This document shows positions 24,101 to 37,805 of a DNA stretch of 64,000 nt, in pieces. A program made the position numbers and the translations under genes. Location of the stretch: the NCBI GenBank assembly GCA_900618425.1, contig UZAN01039605.1:51353-115352 (forward strand), in the 5' to 3' direction. How positions within the stretch are numbered: the stretch's first letter is position 1; each line of letters starts with the position of its first letter. The DNA is from Echinostoma caproni (Eukaryota; Platyhelminthes; Trematoda; Plagiorchiida; Echinostomatidae). The notes under the pieces are model-generated. The model was not told where the DNA came from, did no database searches, and worked only from the letters and a program-made list of their open reading frames with translations.

Positions 24101-26369
24101 TCTACAAGACAAAATTTACCATTTTCTTATTTATCGCTGATGGAGACAGTTTGTTTGATTCATAATTGACCTTGAACTCAAACTCTATGAACTGTAGGAC
24201 TCTCCATTCCGTATTATCTATTGCGGTAACCACGACGGATTTAAGAGGTCATCATTTTCCCTCAAACTTAAACGCCGACATACGATGACTAAGGGGCTCT
24301 TAGAGTGAATCGGGTTTCCAGATGGGGTGGTATTATTACATTTGTGACGCACCGAACTGTTGCATCCTTTCCTTGAATCTTATTTCGAGCACCCGGTTCA
24401 TCCTCCATGCTGTCCTAATTGATCTAAATGGTTTATTCGAAGCATGCAATGCATGTACTTTGTAGCATGCTTCCCTGTAAGTCGTTTGCTGTTCGATTAG
24501 ATCCAGTGGCGACCATCCGTCTTTTATTGAACCACTTCACTTCCTTGCAACCAAACCTGTAAACTTGGTTCAGCTTCTGCGTTTATCGTTCATAGTCCAC
24601 AGTCGCTTAAATTCTGTTTGGTATGGCCTCAATCTCATCAACCTTGCTAACGGTGAACACGCATTGCTTTGGGTGGTTTCTAAGCCAAAGTTGTTGCATG
24701 AAAATGAGTGCCTCATCTATATACTTGGAACTGGAACGAGGATACAAATTTAACTCTTGATAATTTGATGGTATCAGGTTTTATCTTCCAGTTTATGTCA
24801 ATCACATGCTTGTTCTTATCTAGAATACGAATTTGTTTCAGGTTTCTATATCATTTAACCAATTCAGGATTATCTGTTCAAGTATTTAGAGGAATAACGG
24901 ATAATCCATTTCAAACGGCTGCTTGTTTTCTGATTATTCTTATGTTTGAGCTTCGTAAACTTAACCTTCACAACGATACGCACCAACGAGCGTCTAATGT
25001 TCAGCGGAAAATCATGCATTGACCAGTTGAAACTGCCTGACGTGTTGCACGAGGCTGTGGCTAAAATATGCGTGAGTTGCATCAGGGCAGATCCGAGATT
25101 AACGTCAAGTTAGGCCGATAGATGTACACATTTATTGAACTCCAACAAGGACCATGCATATATGTAACTTTCAGATCAGCTCTTTTGTATACATATTACA
25201 TAGCAAAACACTAACCACTGGAACTTCAGTAATCAGCTCTTCTGTTTAATACTGGAAATCTCCCGATAGAATGGCTTATTTTAAACGCCATTTTCTTTAT
25301 TCTAATATAGCACAGAATAATAACTGAGTTACCTACAACTACCTACAACCTACAATATGTTTCTGTTTGTACAATCAATAACCTAGCACTTTTGCCCGGG
25401 GTCTGCATTTGCTGTCTAACACATGTAGTAATATTTATTTTCATATGCAGCTACATGGTTGAACAATGTATTACGTTATATTTTGCTATCAGCTAATGTT
25501 ATTCTAGATCACATTGGACGGATCTGCTTATCCCAGTTTCACCTGGAACCGCACCCATTTTGGATAAAGCGCATTGTCGACACATACTGAACGGCTGCTT
25601 TAGGTGTACCACTAAGCCAATTCTGTTGTTTCAAAATCTTGGCACAACCAGCCAGACACGGTTTGTTTTCCCTTGGTTATTCACCGCTTTCATTTTCGAT
25701 ATTCCAATAAGTCATACCGATATCCTTCGAATTAGTATCCATTGAGTTGTTGATTCCGGAAACACATACATCGGCATGATGAAGAGACCCAAACGCGTTA
25801 TCGAGGAAGGGAGTTGATGGCAGTTTGGCTTCAGCAAATGATGACTGTAAGCGCTAGAATTATGAGATCACTGATAAGATTCAGTTCGGTCTCATTTAAT
25901 CCAAAGCAAAACATCGAGCCGACCATAAATAACATGAGGATTCTCAAAAGTGGCTCCGCACTGGCCATTGAAAATTGTCATTTCTCGAATGATTCTGGCG
26001 TTACATTGTTCACAAAGGTATGTGCTGAGTGACAGTGATCACAGTCAATCTCGTGCCAAACTCTTGCATTTCTTTCACCATGAAAAAATTAAATAATTAA
26101 ACTCTAGCTCACACATAAACGGATTCACTGAAATTATCCAGGAAACATTTTTCAAACCTGTTTTTGCTTTGATATTCGAAGTTGACGTGTACTATCCAAT
26201 TTATTTTGTGTTTTAATGTTTTTCGGAGTAATGTCTGCAACGAACTAACTTTACAAGTAGATTAAATAAGGAAGTCAGATGATATGGGCACCTTTGAACT
26301 AGTACGCTAGGGGCAGCAGATTTTCTCAAAACCCGTTTCATCGGGTGTTTACTGTAACGGCACGCAATA
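24101..26369. other. No gene recognised
   Basis: Open stretches of up to 104 codons (24708-25022, plus) show no motif. No repeat or RNA signal was identified. Confidence 0.45.
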
Positions 26370-27150
26370 CATTACAGATTTTAAGCAAACTACCCTGTAT
26401 ACCTTGTCCGTTAATTTGGCTTTTGACAGTGAACGTTTTAGAGCAAAACTATCAACTTTTCTTAAAAACTTATCCCCTGGCGCACGTACCATGCATCTTG
26501 GAACTGTCACCTCATTAGCCAATGATGTATCTGAAACTCAAGCTGTTCTTTAAAAAAGGTGATCGACTAAATGGTAACTCCACAATCACGAAAGGATGGA
26601 AGGTTTCAACCATTTAAAAACGGGTCTCCAGCAACAATCTCATAAATAACCGTCGTGTTAGACGTCTTCCGATAGCCTCAAAAGTCGTGGAAGCTATGGT
26701 GGCAGATCTCTTGACAGGGTATATGGAGAAGCGTGACATTCTGCTCCCAGCTCAAAACGAAGTTGGGCAAACATACGTGAACTACAAATCCACCTCTTGC
26801 ACGGGATGAGTAGACGAAATCGGTTGATAGAGGTAAGCCATTGGACGTAGTTCAGTTAAAATTCTCCAAAGCATTTAATTGAATCAACCACCAAATTTTA
26901 CCGCAGAAACTCAATCCTTATGGCTCCAGCAATTTTTCCGACAAAAGACTATGTCAGTTCGTGTTTGGGATTCATTATCTGTGTCCATCATAGCTGTCCT
27001 CGTTCATTTGTTGCATTTGTTACCACCCGGCCATTTGTCCTTGGACAAAGTACACTGCGGTTCGCGGACGACGCTAAAATCTGTAGAACATTAGCTGATC
27101 CAGAGGACTATTTGACATTCCAAGTATTAATAAATTCGCCCCCTCCCCCC
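26370..27150 (+). mobile_element. Decayed non-LTR RT (CR1-like)
   Basis: 26660-26770 reads RLPIASKVVEAMVADLLTGY and MEKRDILLPAQNEVGQ, equivalent to the RPISL..V.SK..E......L....LL...QHGFR region of RTs. Then LDVVQLKFSKAFN, and after a frame change LRFADDAKICRTLADPEDYL at 27055-27114 with the catalytic FADD box intact. The GVPQGS segment and the thumb are not recognisable. Many stops show it is inactive. Confidence 0.7.
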
Positions 27151-28394
27151 CTCACTTCCGTTGCACATTCGCTACTTACATTGAAATCAACGTTTCAAAA
27201 CGCAAACTTTTTTCCATGCGGCACAAGATTCATTTCTCGTATCTTCAGGGGAGCCAACTACTGCAATATGCCACCGATAATAGGGATTAAGGAGTTTCAC
27301 ACACAAACGAAACATTATTCGCTGCTTCATTAACATAATACTCAAAAGTCCAATTTTCTGCTTTTTACACTTTAATTGTATGCAACTAAAAGTGTATGTG
27401 TGTGTATGTCATATACACTCGATGAAATCTCCAATCGATTCACAATGTTGATCCACGGTCTGTGTTTCCGAGCAATTTCTGAAGAGAAAAATACATCCAC
27501 GGTAAACTGATGGGAGCAATCAATGCCACGGAATTAGGTTCCACGTTGACTAGTGGTCAGCTTTATTTGAAGTGTGTACTAATATTGTAAAGTTGCCTGA
27601 CTGAAATGCAGTTAGCACAATTCAATAACGTTTAATCCAGATGTGTCTCCTAAAATCCAGAAAAAAGGGCTACGAACAGATATGGGTTGATTTGGATTAC
27701 ATATCATGGTAGCTTCAGGAGTGGTGCGTGATTGTCCACGGTACATTTTCAGTGGCAATATAATAGAAATAACTAATTTAATTTTCTTCCTAGGCACTTG
27801 TGCCAAACCGATATTCCGGGGAATTAGGCTTATTTCAACTTCTCGATCTATTCAAACATAAACATGCTTAAGCACAGGCAAAGGATCACGTGCTTAAGGA
27901 TTATACTTATCGAATCAAAAATGTCATCTTAGCCATAACAATATTTTGAAAAATGTTTATTTTCAAACCAAGGTTCCTCTTAACCTTACCGGTTTTCGTG
28001 TGACATGAGTACATGGACCCTCAACATTTTGAACATATTCTTACAAAATTAAATATAAAAGTAATAAAACAGTGCGTTATACTCACGGATTTCAGTTCTC
28101 CTAGGGAAATACCGGTCCTGCGAAATTAAAAAAGGATAGGGGTGAATAATGGCCAAATTACTGCGAAATTCTCCACTTACTCTCTTCAGTGAATCGATCA
28201 GCAACTCAAAAATATGGTCAATTTAAGATTTTGAAAGATTGCTGTTAGAATAAATTTGCTTTAAAATAATGATTGCCTTTTCAGGTTTTTGCTTTTCTTG
28301 CATTAGATGCACAAGGGACGTCGAATGAATATTAAAAGTTGGGTCAATGCGACAAATAAGTCGCCTCTTTAAAATACAATGGGTTTGAATAATT
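27151..28394. other. No gene recognised
   Basis: A C-run lies at 27140-27150 (CCCCCTCCCCCCC) and a short (TG)n near 27395-27408. No coding signal. Confidence 0.5.
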
Positions 28395-28735
28395 GAATGT
28401 GGTGGAAATGTTTGTGATAACCCATAAAGTCCACTAAATACCAGTTGCTTCCGCTTTGGGTTTCTTCCGCGGTGCATACATTTGTGTCTCGATCAGGACT
28501 CGAACTGCGAACTTTCGGGTTGGGACTTCAGATACCCTAACCCTGACCTATACGGTCGACGGTCATCGCTTTGTGCGAATGACTCAATCAATTAAGACAG
28601 TGAATGTTTGGATTAATCCATTCGGTTTTTCACCAGCTCCAAGCACTGTTGGTGATCTTGGATGTGAGTTTCACTCCTTGGGAGATTGTTAGTTCCTCAT
28701 TTATTGTATGCATTCAAATGCGGCGGAAATGTTTG
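28395..28735 (-). mobile_element. Composite tRNA-like repeat family A
   Basis: On the minus strand: ACATTTCCGCCGCATTTGAA, a spacer with AGGAGTGAAACTCACATCCA, a tRNA-like head with B box AGTTCGAGTCC, then GGTTATCACAAACATTTCCA about 320 bases after the first ACATTTCC. This recurrence supports a unit of roughly 330 bp that can occur in tandem. Diverged from the copy at 22.6-22.9 kb. Confidence 0.7.
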
Positions 28736-31700
28736 CAACGTTTTGTTGTCGTGAAAAGATTATAGCTCATATAATTGTAGAATAAAACCTTGAAAATTAT
28801 TGTCCTCACAGACACAAGAAAATATCGGAATCAAGCATCTTCTTTGTGTACGTGATCGATTGATGGAATGGTTCGTGTATCTTTTTGCAAATAATGGTTT
28901 GTAGAATGAACTCACCTATTAGACAACTGATATATTCTGCAAGAATATAAACATGAATAATAAGACGAGATTTCCAAGCAGTTTAGGAGACTACTAGAGG
29001 TACATCAGATCATAATTGTGATTAGTGAGTGACATGCTACAGTTTCAAAGATTACAAAGTTCCATTAACCGGCATTCTGCCAGAATTAGTGTTTGATTAC
29101 CTATTCACTCGCTTTTTATCAATCAGCCTGTTACTTTGGTGGTAGATAATAATTAATTTTATACAACACACGCACGCCTTCTCGAGTTGCGAGTTACATC
29201 AGATAAGTAGCACAGCCACTGTGGTTGGTATTTTGAATAAATGAGTTGTAACGTGGTGTATTTTTCCCGCGTGCTTCTAGTGTGCCCGGGGAAAAAAGCG
29301 TATGAGAATAATTCAATTTTAAGTCATCAATGAAGTGAGCCTATCCCGAATTCCCAATGAAACGAAAACCGGTTACACTAGTGATTCTTATAATTGTATA
29401 ACCCGTTAGTCGACGAACCATAAACATTATACCAAAATGTGGAAAATACAGGCCACTTTAATTATATAATATTGATGAAATTCGACTGATTTTTCTTCTT
29501 TGAGTACCCTTTTTTGTAAATGATCAGCATCCATGGATAAATTATATACGGCATCCGCTTAACGAGAGAAAACCTATCTTCATAACATTATCTTCTTGCT
29601 CGATCTGTATGCCAGTTGCGTTAAAATGTAGTTGGCTGCGTAAAGTAGTTCAAAAAATAGTAAAAACTGAGGGATTTCATTTACAGTCTGGGAGGAGGAA
29701 TAAGGGTGAGGGTATCACAGATTACAGCTCCGGGGGTTTAACATCATCATCATTATCATCATCTTGTCACTACCAGATTTATTATCCACGTGAACTTGGA
29801 GTTACGATAACTGAAGTACTTGAAACGGTTTTCACTTTACACACAGCGATCGGTTTGTAGCGATACAATTGCCACATTTTCCGCCATTGCGAACTGGTCT
29901 TTATCAACGTGCTTTATGCTGATTTGTGGTATTTGGTAATGCCTTTGAATATCGTTGGAGCAGAAAGAAGACAATCAGTGCGATATGCGAAAATTTCTTT
30001 CGATCCCTGAAACGACTATAACATGAAACGGTCTGAAATTTATGCAGGACATTTTCATAAATATAGTGGTATAAACAAAGCAAGGGAAGAGAGAATCGGA
30101 TTCAGTTTATTGATAGTTTGTCTCATTGCGTCAGAAGGTTTGTTTACAAAAATGGACTATATTGTTAAATGGGCATCACTGCACAACAGCTGCAGTGATC
30201 AGAGTAAAGTGGTATACATAGGAAATTTATCTGAACAACCGAAACCGAACAACAGTTAGGTGAATTTATGTCTCTCTTTTCGAATCTGTGGAATGCACGT
30301 TGTTACTAGTCCACCAGAAATGACCACTGGCATCAGATGACATTAATCTCACATGAGTTTAATCGAAGCAAATTTCACAGGTTCTCGGGATCAACCTGCA
30401 TTTCTCCGATTAAGATTTATGTCACTTCACTCGGGATGCAATCGATCCTGAGTTATTTCTTCCCACCAGCAACCAAGTCCTAAGAAACGCCAACAAACAC
30501 GCCACTGGGAAGAACGGAATTAGGGATCCGGATACGAAGAAAACAGCAGAAACAATAAATGCGTATTGCCTTAGGAACGCCGGTTGTTCTTAGTCAGTCA
30601 TTCGGCAATCATGTCCAACTTTCATTCAGAGGTTCACGTCTCTCTTACCGAAGATCCGTTGGCATAACGCGTCCGATTGCTGCCTGTTATGTCCAATGCA
30701 GTTGATATCACCTGAAGTGGAGTATTGTAGACCAAAAGTAAATACAGGTAGCAAATAAAACGGAGAGCTCAAAAATGCAACGCCTTCTCACTTGTTACAA
30801 GTTTCATCAAATAAAACTAACACTTAATTGTGTATGTGCGTGCGTGAAGTGGGTTTCAAAATCGCATAGGTCAGTAGTCGTGACCCGGTGATAAAGGTCA
30901 ACAGATTTTCAACCCGCAAGATGTGTTCCCTATAATGTTGTCCACGTAAGCCTTTTGTTTGTCTGCCTCCCGCTTCCTGAAAGTTGTGTCCTTGTGTATT
31001 CGATAACAGAAAATAAACTCAAACGCACAACACTTGTGAAAACAAAAATTTAGATATGTTTTTTTGAAGATTCCACCAACAGTGTACAGGTGGATATCTT
31101 AACTACTATTAGCATATTTCGATTCAAGGCTCGAAATAGGTAATCAGTACGCCAAAATTGATAGCTTTCACTGGCCAGGTATGCGAGACAATAGAAGATC
31201 TGTGCTTTTTATACCCCCACTTATGGGCTACTGATTCCTGTAAATTGTATTTATGAACCTTGGATAAGAGATTTTCTCAAAGGTGTTTAAGTAAAAGCTT
31301 TTGCAATGGAGTGCTTCTCTTAACCACGAACTAAGATTCACCTCAACAAGCAGTCACGATCATTTCCTAAATTGAGACACGATTTTTTTCCAAATCATGG
31401 ACGAGCAGGAGACAAAATCGAAAATATCACGTTGCCCACAGTATTTTCTTCGATATAAAATCCAGGATTATAGTGGTTATGAATCTTCTGGAAGTTTATA
31501 ATCGGACAACCAGATTACCTGACTAAAATCCACAAATTTCCGTGAAAGATGCATGTAGACATCAAGCGATTCGTTGACACTACCTCGGACAGAAAAAGTG
31601 TGTTTTAACATTATAATATAGGTGTTCGCAAATTACAGGCTGCGTTGATGAGAGCTTCTCTTTTAAAATCTGCCCAACACCGGTCATTGTGATTAAGTTC

Positions 31701-31954
31701 CATAACTTACCCATTTCATTGCATACACAGTTCCCAATAACCGTGGCACATTCGACTGCTGCACAAACAAGACATGAAAATAATAAACATGATACTTTGT
31801 TAGTTATCACATCGCAATGAAAACTGCATTATCATTTGACTGAATCAGCGAAAAACCGCTTGAAGTTTGACCATGAAACACAGGCCCAAAGTACCCCATC
31901 AGACATCGAAAGCTGATTTGAACAATGAATTGATCTGGTCATCCTTCAGGCCTC
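28736..31954. other. No gene recognised
   Basis: A (CAT)n microsatellite lies at 29738-29763. Open stretches of 76-83 codons at 29609-29860, 30023-30259 and 31580-31810 carry no motif. Confidence 0.5.
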
Positions 31955-32145
31955 ATATTCATGTATAAGTCTTGCTTGTTCCAGTCCACGGCACACACGG
32001 AAGCACCTGCCTTTACTTTTGCTCTTTTTAGAGCTGACCATTAGTGCCTATCCACCGTCCTGTCCCGGCCTTGAACTCCAGACTCATCTCATGGAAGAGG
32101 TGTGTGTTACTACTATGCCAATCAAATCATACCATGCCTGAACTG
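31955..32145 (-). mobile_element. tRNA-derived SINE, family B, minus copy
   Basis: The complement reads GGCATAGTAGTAACACACAC, CTTCCATGAGATGAG and CTGGAGTTCAAGGCCGGGAC, matching the family B head at 11640-11720. It faces away from the plus-strand copy 350 bp to the right. Confidence 0.6.
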
Positions 32146-32489
32146 GTTTGCCAATTCCTTTTCGTTCAGGTGTCATCTTCATTGACAGTCAGTCAGTTAA
32201 TTTTGACCCGACCGCAATGAAGGGAGCCACAGTTTACTATCTATCAACACCAGTTGAAAGCCTCCGACTAAATCAGGTCTTCCATGCATGTTACGCGTTG
32301 ACTTCCGACAAACCTCCTAGATCGAAATGAATTACTCGCATTTAACTGGTAGATACTAATCGGCAGTAGTGTAGGATAATTTATATAGATTTTAAGTGAC
32401 TATACTTCATACTTTATCTTCCCACATCAACCGACTGATTGGAGCTAACGACGGTACCTGAACAAACATGATGTCATAAGTCATTTCAG

Positions 32490-32710
32490 CCAAGGTATGA
32501 ACCGGTTGTCACAGTAAAAGTACACACACGCCTTTCATGCGATGGGTTCAGAGTATAATGCCCAGACAGGACAGTGGATACCACTGCTGAGCCCCAAAAT
32601 CGACTCTAGCGTTTGAGAGTGTATAGTCGACTTCAAGAACTGAAGAGTGTACGTGAAGGTGAGGTCCGTAGGGTGGTCAGTTCAAAGCAAGATCAATTAT
32701 CCAACACAAT
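32490..32710 (+). mobile_element. tRNA-derived SINE, family B, plus copy
   Basis: TTTCATGCGATGGGTTCAGA, GACAGGACAGTGGATACCAC and the tail GGTGGTCAGTTCAAAG align with the copy at 11640-11850. Both Pol III boxes are degenerate. Confidence 0.6.
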
Positions 32711-35700
32711 TAATCACAAGCAGCTGTGACTTCAATGCGAATAACTACATGAACAGTACTAGAAAACGATATTTATTGATTACAATTTTTTTCTCCATGA
32801 GCTTTCTCATCAACAATATGGTTGAGAGGAAGAGGTTTAGATTGTGAATAAAAAACTCACAGATCTCTTTTTCATTGGTACAGCCGGTTAAAAGTGATCA
32901 AAATTAAGGTGCTTATTTTTGACTGGTGAATTACCGTCGGGTTTCGTCACACTGCTTGTTTCTTATATTCCTCTTGTCAATATAATAGGGTTCCACTTAT
33001 TGTACATCTAGCAGTTGCCGATGGAAACACCTCACTACCGCGCCTGCAGCTCATTTTGGAGGGAGGGATCAACTATGAGCTTGTTTTCTTCAGCTTTGTC
33101 CAATCTGCCAAACATCCATTTGCACAATCCCCAATCATCAATTTTGTTTCCTCTTTTCTGTACAAAATGATTTGATATAAACTGTGACGTATTGGCCAGT
33201 TAATGAGTCACCAAAAAATGCGTGTAAGCTAAACCGCATTTTTCATCCTAAATACGTTATTGATTATTCGTGCCATAGCCGTAGCATGCAAAAAAATGAA
33301 ACAAAATAGTTCAATAAAACGGACGGTTTCATTGTTCGCTACGCCACTAATAACAAAAGATGCGGAGCAAAATCACTAACCAAATACCAGAAGAAAATAT
33401 CACTTTTGAACAACCTAAATGATGTGAGTATAATCTTGGATACTTATTTGGCAAAAATGCCAAACAACAACGATTTATCTTCCTGACCGGCTACAGTGAA
33501 ATCCCAAACACCAACCCAATCACCAAAACTGATTTCAAAGTAATCAAATTTGAAGATCACGATATACTTCGACAGGGTCGGAACTCGTGCAAAATGAACG
33601 TTTGACTCAGCATGCTTCAATGCAATATCTAAGTGTTGATTTCATCCCAGGTTGATGCACGTCCGGACAATTGTGTTAATTTGTCATGTTAAGGGAAATG
33701 TGAGCGTTGCAATCTTCCAGTGTATAGATGATTTTACTTGACGCACTTCATAGGGACATTTGGCACTGCATTTGCCTACATGATACGTTTGCTTCTAGTC
33801 CCTGTTCGAAAGCAACAAGCAAATCAGACAGCAGACAGAACAGTACTAGAACAACTCACACTTTGTCCAAAACGCCAGTTGCAAAAGACACAGTAGAATT
33901 AGCGGCATGCGGATAATCATCTTTCCGGTTCAGCCACATGCGTGAGAATGATGCGTTTGTGAAACAAGATGAATTCATTTGATCAAAGATGCAGTATTCT
34001 GTTAAGCTCTGTTCACTCAAACACCGCTGTCACATTAACAGCTTTCTGGAACAGGGTCCTACCAAAATACAGACAGAGACTGTCTTTTATGTAGTCAAAC
34101 ATATAACGTCGCCTACATACATTTGACGCTATCTATGTGAGGTCAATCTCCGTCCAGATATTAGTCAAGTGCTTCCCGTTTGACAGATATGGATTGACGC
34201 CATTGAAATGCCAGTTTTTACTATCGTACCAAGTCTTGTTCCAACGATTACTGAGTGAGGAAACACACTCCTGCTAGGAAGTAACTTGTGAAGCCATTTA
34301 TTGAAAATGTTACTCACAAAACGAGTGTTGGTTACAAGAAGATGCACACCAACTTCATGCAAACGCATCCGATCTAATGCCAGCGCATGGAGAAGGTTCT
34401 CCGATTGTTCTTCAACAATTCTGTAATTCAAAGTTTGTTTCACAGATGGATAGATATCTGTAATGTGTTTCCTCTTTCTGTTACTACGCTTTCCAATGCT
34501 CTCGTATATTGGTTGTGCGATTAGGTAACTATCCGATCTCCTACGTGAGCACTACCCTATATCGCCGAGCAAGGAGTGTGAAAATAAGTTTATCTCAAGT
34601 GTTTTTGTTTCGTACTTCGTTTACACTAATCACGCCATAAGCAGGATGCAAGGGATCGCAAGTGATGTGAAAGGTCCGCATGCAGACACATAACACCGTT
34701 GTTGCGAACCCGAAATGTGTGCCCAAAAGCATTCGTTTCAAACTTTTCAACTCCTTGAGGGCTTGAGGAAAAAAATCATAGTGGAGGACACTCAAGGTCG
34801 AGAAGTTTGAACATTCAGACTAATTTTCTGTTCCCTTCATACAACCCTGTGTATTAAATCTTCAGACTCTCCAATACATAATCCATCTTCATTTGGTTTG
34901 CATCTGTGGGACACGTTCTTTATTGCCATAGAAACGTAGTGTGAATATACTCATCCTAAATTATATGAAATACGTCGCTGTCTTCATAACCCCCCTTCAA
35001 AACCGGAGGTCACTGGATACTACCTTCTTTTCACTAATCGGTTCCTAACAGAGAGAAGAACCCAGGGAAATCTCAAACGCATTTCTCAGAAGGCATGGAT
35101 GGACCTGGATAGCAGATCGCAATCCGCAAACGTCCGTCTCTGCATTCGAGCAGTTGATTTATTGCAGGCAAACGAAGTTTCTTGTATGCTGCTGTACTAT
35201 TAGTTCTTCTCTGTACACATTTAGTTCAAAACACCTCGGCAGCTACAAAACCTTGAATTTTGGTAAGGTTTTAATTTCTTCTTGTTCTACCGATCATTTT
35301 ATGGTGTCCACAGACATTTCTTCCACCGCTTTACCGAATGATATACAGGTGTTGATCAAAATCGTGCAACATCACTCTCATTTTTGGAAATAAATTTCAG
35401 TCTCCAAGATTATACCAGTATGTTAGTGGCTAGGAGTGAAGTATATTCATTTCTGATTATGTCTCCCACATCTATTTGCTTAGTTCTCTCCTATCACCGT
35501 TGGAATATGCGCGACCATGAGTGTTGCGATAACATTTGTAGTAATTCTCAAGTTGCAGCTCATTTTTTGAAGATATTTTAGGCAACGTAGCAAGGGAATT
35601 CATTCTTTTCAATAAATGATTCCTGTTCCATGACAATGTTTATTAAGTTTAGCACACGTCCATTTGGCAATGGGTTGATCTCGCTGGCGGCCAACGCGTA

Positions 35701-37060
35701 ATTCAGCATGCGGTGAAAGCTGATCTACTGAGCTGGCTTTCTAATTAATTTCGTTTTACCTGTCATATGAAGTAAATATTCATCCCAAATTACGAGTCAT
35801 GATAGAAGTAAATACTGAGTGCTTTGTTATTGTTCTCCTGCACACACCTTCCCGGATATCGCAAAATGTTTTAAACTGATAATGGAGGTTTTTGGTAACT
35901 GTGACTCAAAATACATTCGCGGAAGTCATATTCTTCCCAGTTAAAGGTTAGTATATCTTCTCACTGACGGTTGTTAGCAAAACACGAGGAGATCTACCCA
36001 ATTATTATTTTTTTACATTTTGGCAGTCTCTGAAGAGGTCAAGTTCAATGTCAAACTCATTCAATTACTGCAAAGCAGTGGGGACTTTAATTTATTCNAT
36101 TCAAAAACTTATTCATCTATCAGAAACAGGGTTAAGTCAGCTGCATCGACATTAGTCGTCCGTGGTTAGGGTATGGAGTGTATTAGAAGAAACATGCAAA
36201 TTCTGTTTAGCAGTCAACTTGGTGGAATTTATGCTAATGCGGCTGCCTCCAGTGATCAAAAATGAAGAATGGCAAACGGAACATATACGAGATGAAGTCT
36301 GTGCGTAACTTTAATTAACTAAATTCTGGTTAAGTTTTCTACTGTGACTTGGTTATTTAATAACTAGTGAACCAACGACCATCGTCAAAGTCACGAAATT
36401 GTTCATTTTAATGGCATGTGGCCAATAGAAGTAAAGACATTAGTGGGTATAATGTCAAATATATTTGCGTCTGATGTGGAGCAATATCATATTCAATCTC
36501 GTGAATGAGGATGGAAAAATAAGCAGTGAGAAGAAAAAATGTGACGAAAATCAGGACGTTTCTTGAATTTGGTCAATACCTGTAGATTGTTCCATTTGCA
36601 TTGTGTATGCCGACTTCAGTGGGCTTGATGCTACTTTCTTCACTCTCCTTAGACTACGGAACACTTTTAGCTATCCGAGTGAATTGGGGCCTTGTCTCGC
36701 TCTGTTTCTTTAACAACCTGAAAACATTTATTGTGCTNCCACCTACGATCATGAGACAATGAAACTATCGCTCGTGATCTACAGTAGATCCAATAATCAA
36801 TTCTACGTCCGGTGTCGTGGCGTCGGCGTCAATTTCGACCGGAGAAACTCGCCAAACTGAGAGATACACTCATTCAGACAGATTACTGTCTGTTTGTCTT
36901 TTATCCTTCAATCCTTTGTGATAAAATGAATGAACATTTGAAGTTATGTAATGATACGTACTGCCCTTGAGGTCGTTTCTCGTCCCCTTCAGTTAAACAT
37001 TCACGTCGGAAGGAAAACCTTGCTTTCAAGGCTAAAAGGCACTCCTTAGTGAGAAAGATG
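32711..37060. other. No gene recognised
   Basis: A+T-rich and closed in most frames. A 92-codon minus-strand stretch at 34165-34443 has no motif. Single N at 36098 and 36738. Confidence 0.45.
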
Positions 37061-37064
37061 TCAA

Positions 37065-37805
37065 CAGCTATCAAAAAAGAACAATGGAAATTATTCGCCT
37101 CTCATTTGCATGAACTGTTGACCAACGGGAATTGTGGCGATTCATGAAAAATGATGTTTCCGTTCTGTGGTCCCAGATCGAAGGGAAATCTGTCAGTTGC
37201 CAACATAATCCCCAGTTCACCTTTTGCTCTAATTGATGCTTCTTTTCCATGCACAACACTCTTCTGTCTTCTGTGAAATTGCAGATGAAGCAGAGTTTTC
37301 AAGTTTTCATCACTCCGCAGACCAATGAAAATGCGGTCCTGATGAGCTGCTGCTAGTTTTGCTCAAACAATGTGCAGTTTCTCAGTCTGCTCAAACTGTG
37401 CTTTACTCAGTATCTGATTCCGAATCACATTCCGCAGAATGGCAAATTTAAATTTCTTTCAACTGTATGAAGTTCCAAATTCCTCTATGTATCCCAATCT
37501 TATGAGCAATATTTCACTGCAGGTCGACTGGATTTCACATTATAACCCCAGAGTGAGTCACTCGAAGTGTGAAGATGTCTTAAATCTTTGCAGAAAGGTG
37601 ACAAATTCATTGGTGTGATGAACTATTGCCAGCATGTCATTATCAATGGAGAAAAAGTTTCCATAGAGTACTCTATCAAATACCGCAGAGTTTCCATTTC
37701 CCGTATTCATTCGTGGTCTCCTCAAGTCGTAAGTACTTTTCACAAAGTCAGAAAACCCACGTTTGACATTATCCGTCTGAAAATGCGATCTACCCCAAAC
37801 CACCT
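37065..37805 (-). other. Unassigned minus-strand open block, possible pseudogene or exons
   Basis: Minus strand 37803-37558 is open for 81 codons (ends HHTNEFVTFLQRF...SHFE). From about 37455 to 37102 another frame reads FKFAILRNVIRNQILSKAQF, then EQTEKLHIV, one stop, AKLAAAHQDRIFIGLRSDEN and RRQKSVVHGKEASIRAKGEL before a stop. The second stretch, 116 codons with a single stop, looks protein-like. I do not recognise either. They could be a decayed transposon gene, a processed pseudogene or exons of a host gene. Confidence 0.3.

Noticed and set aside
34165..34443. 92-codon minus-strand frame as a gene
   Set aside because: No recognisable domain; nothing else around it looks coding.
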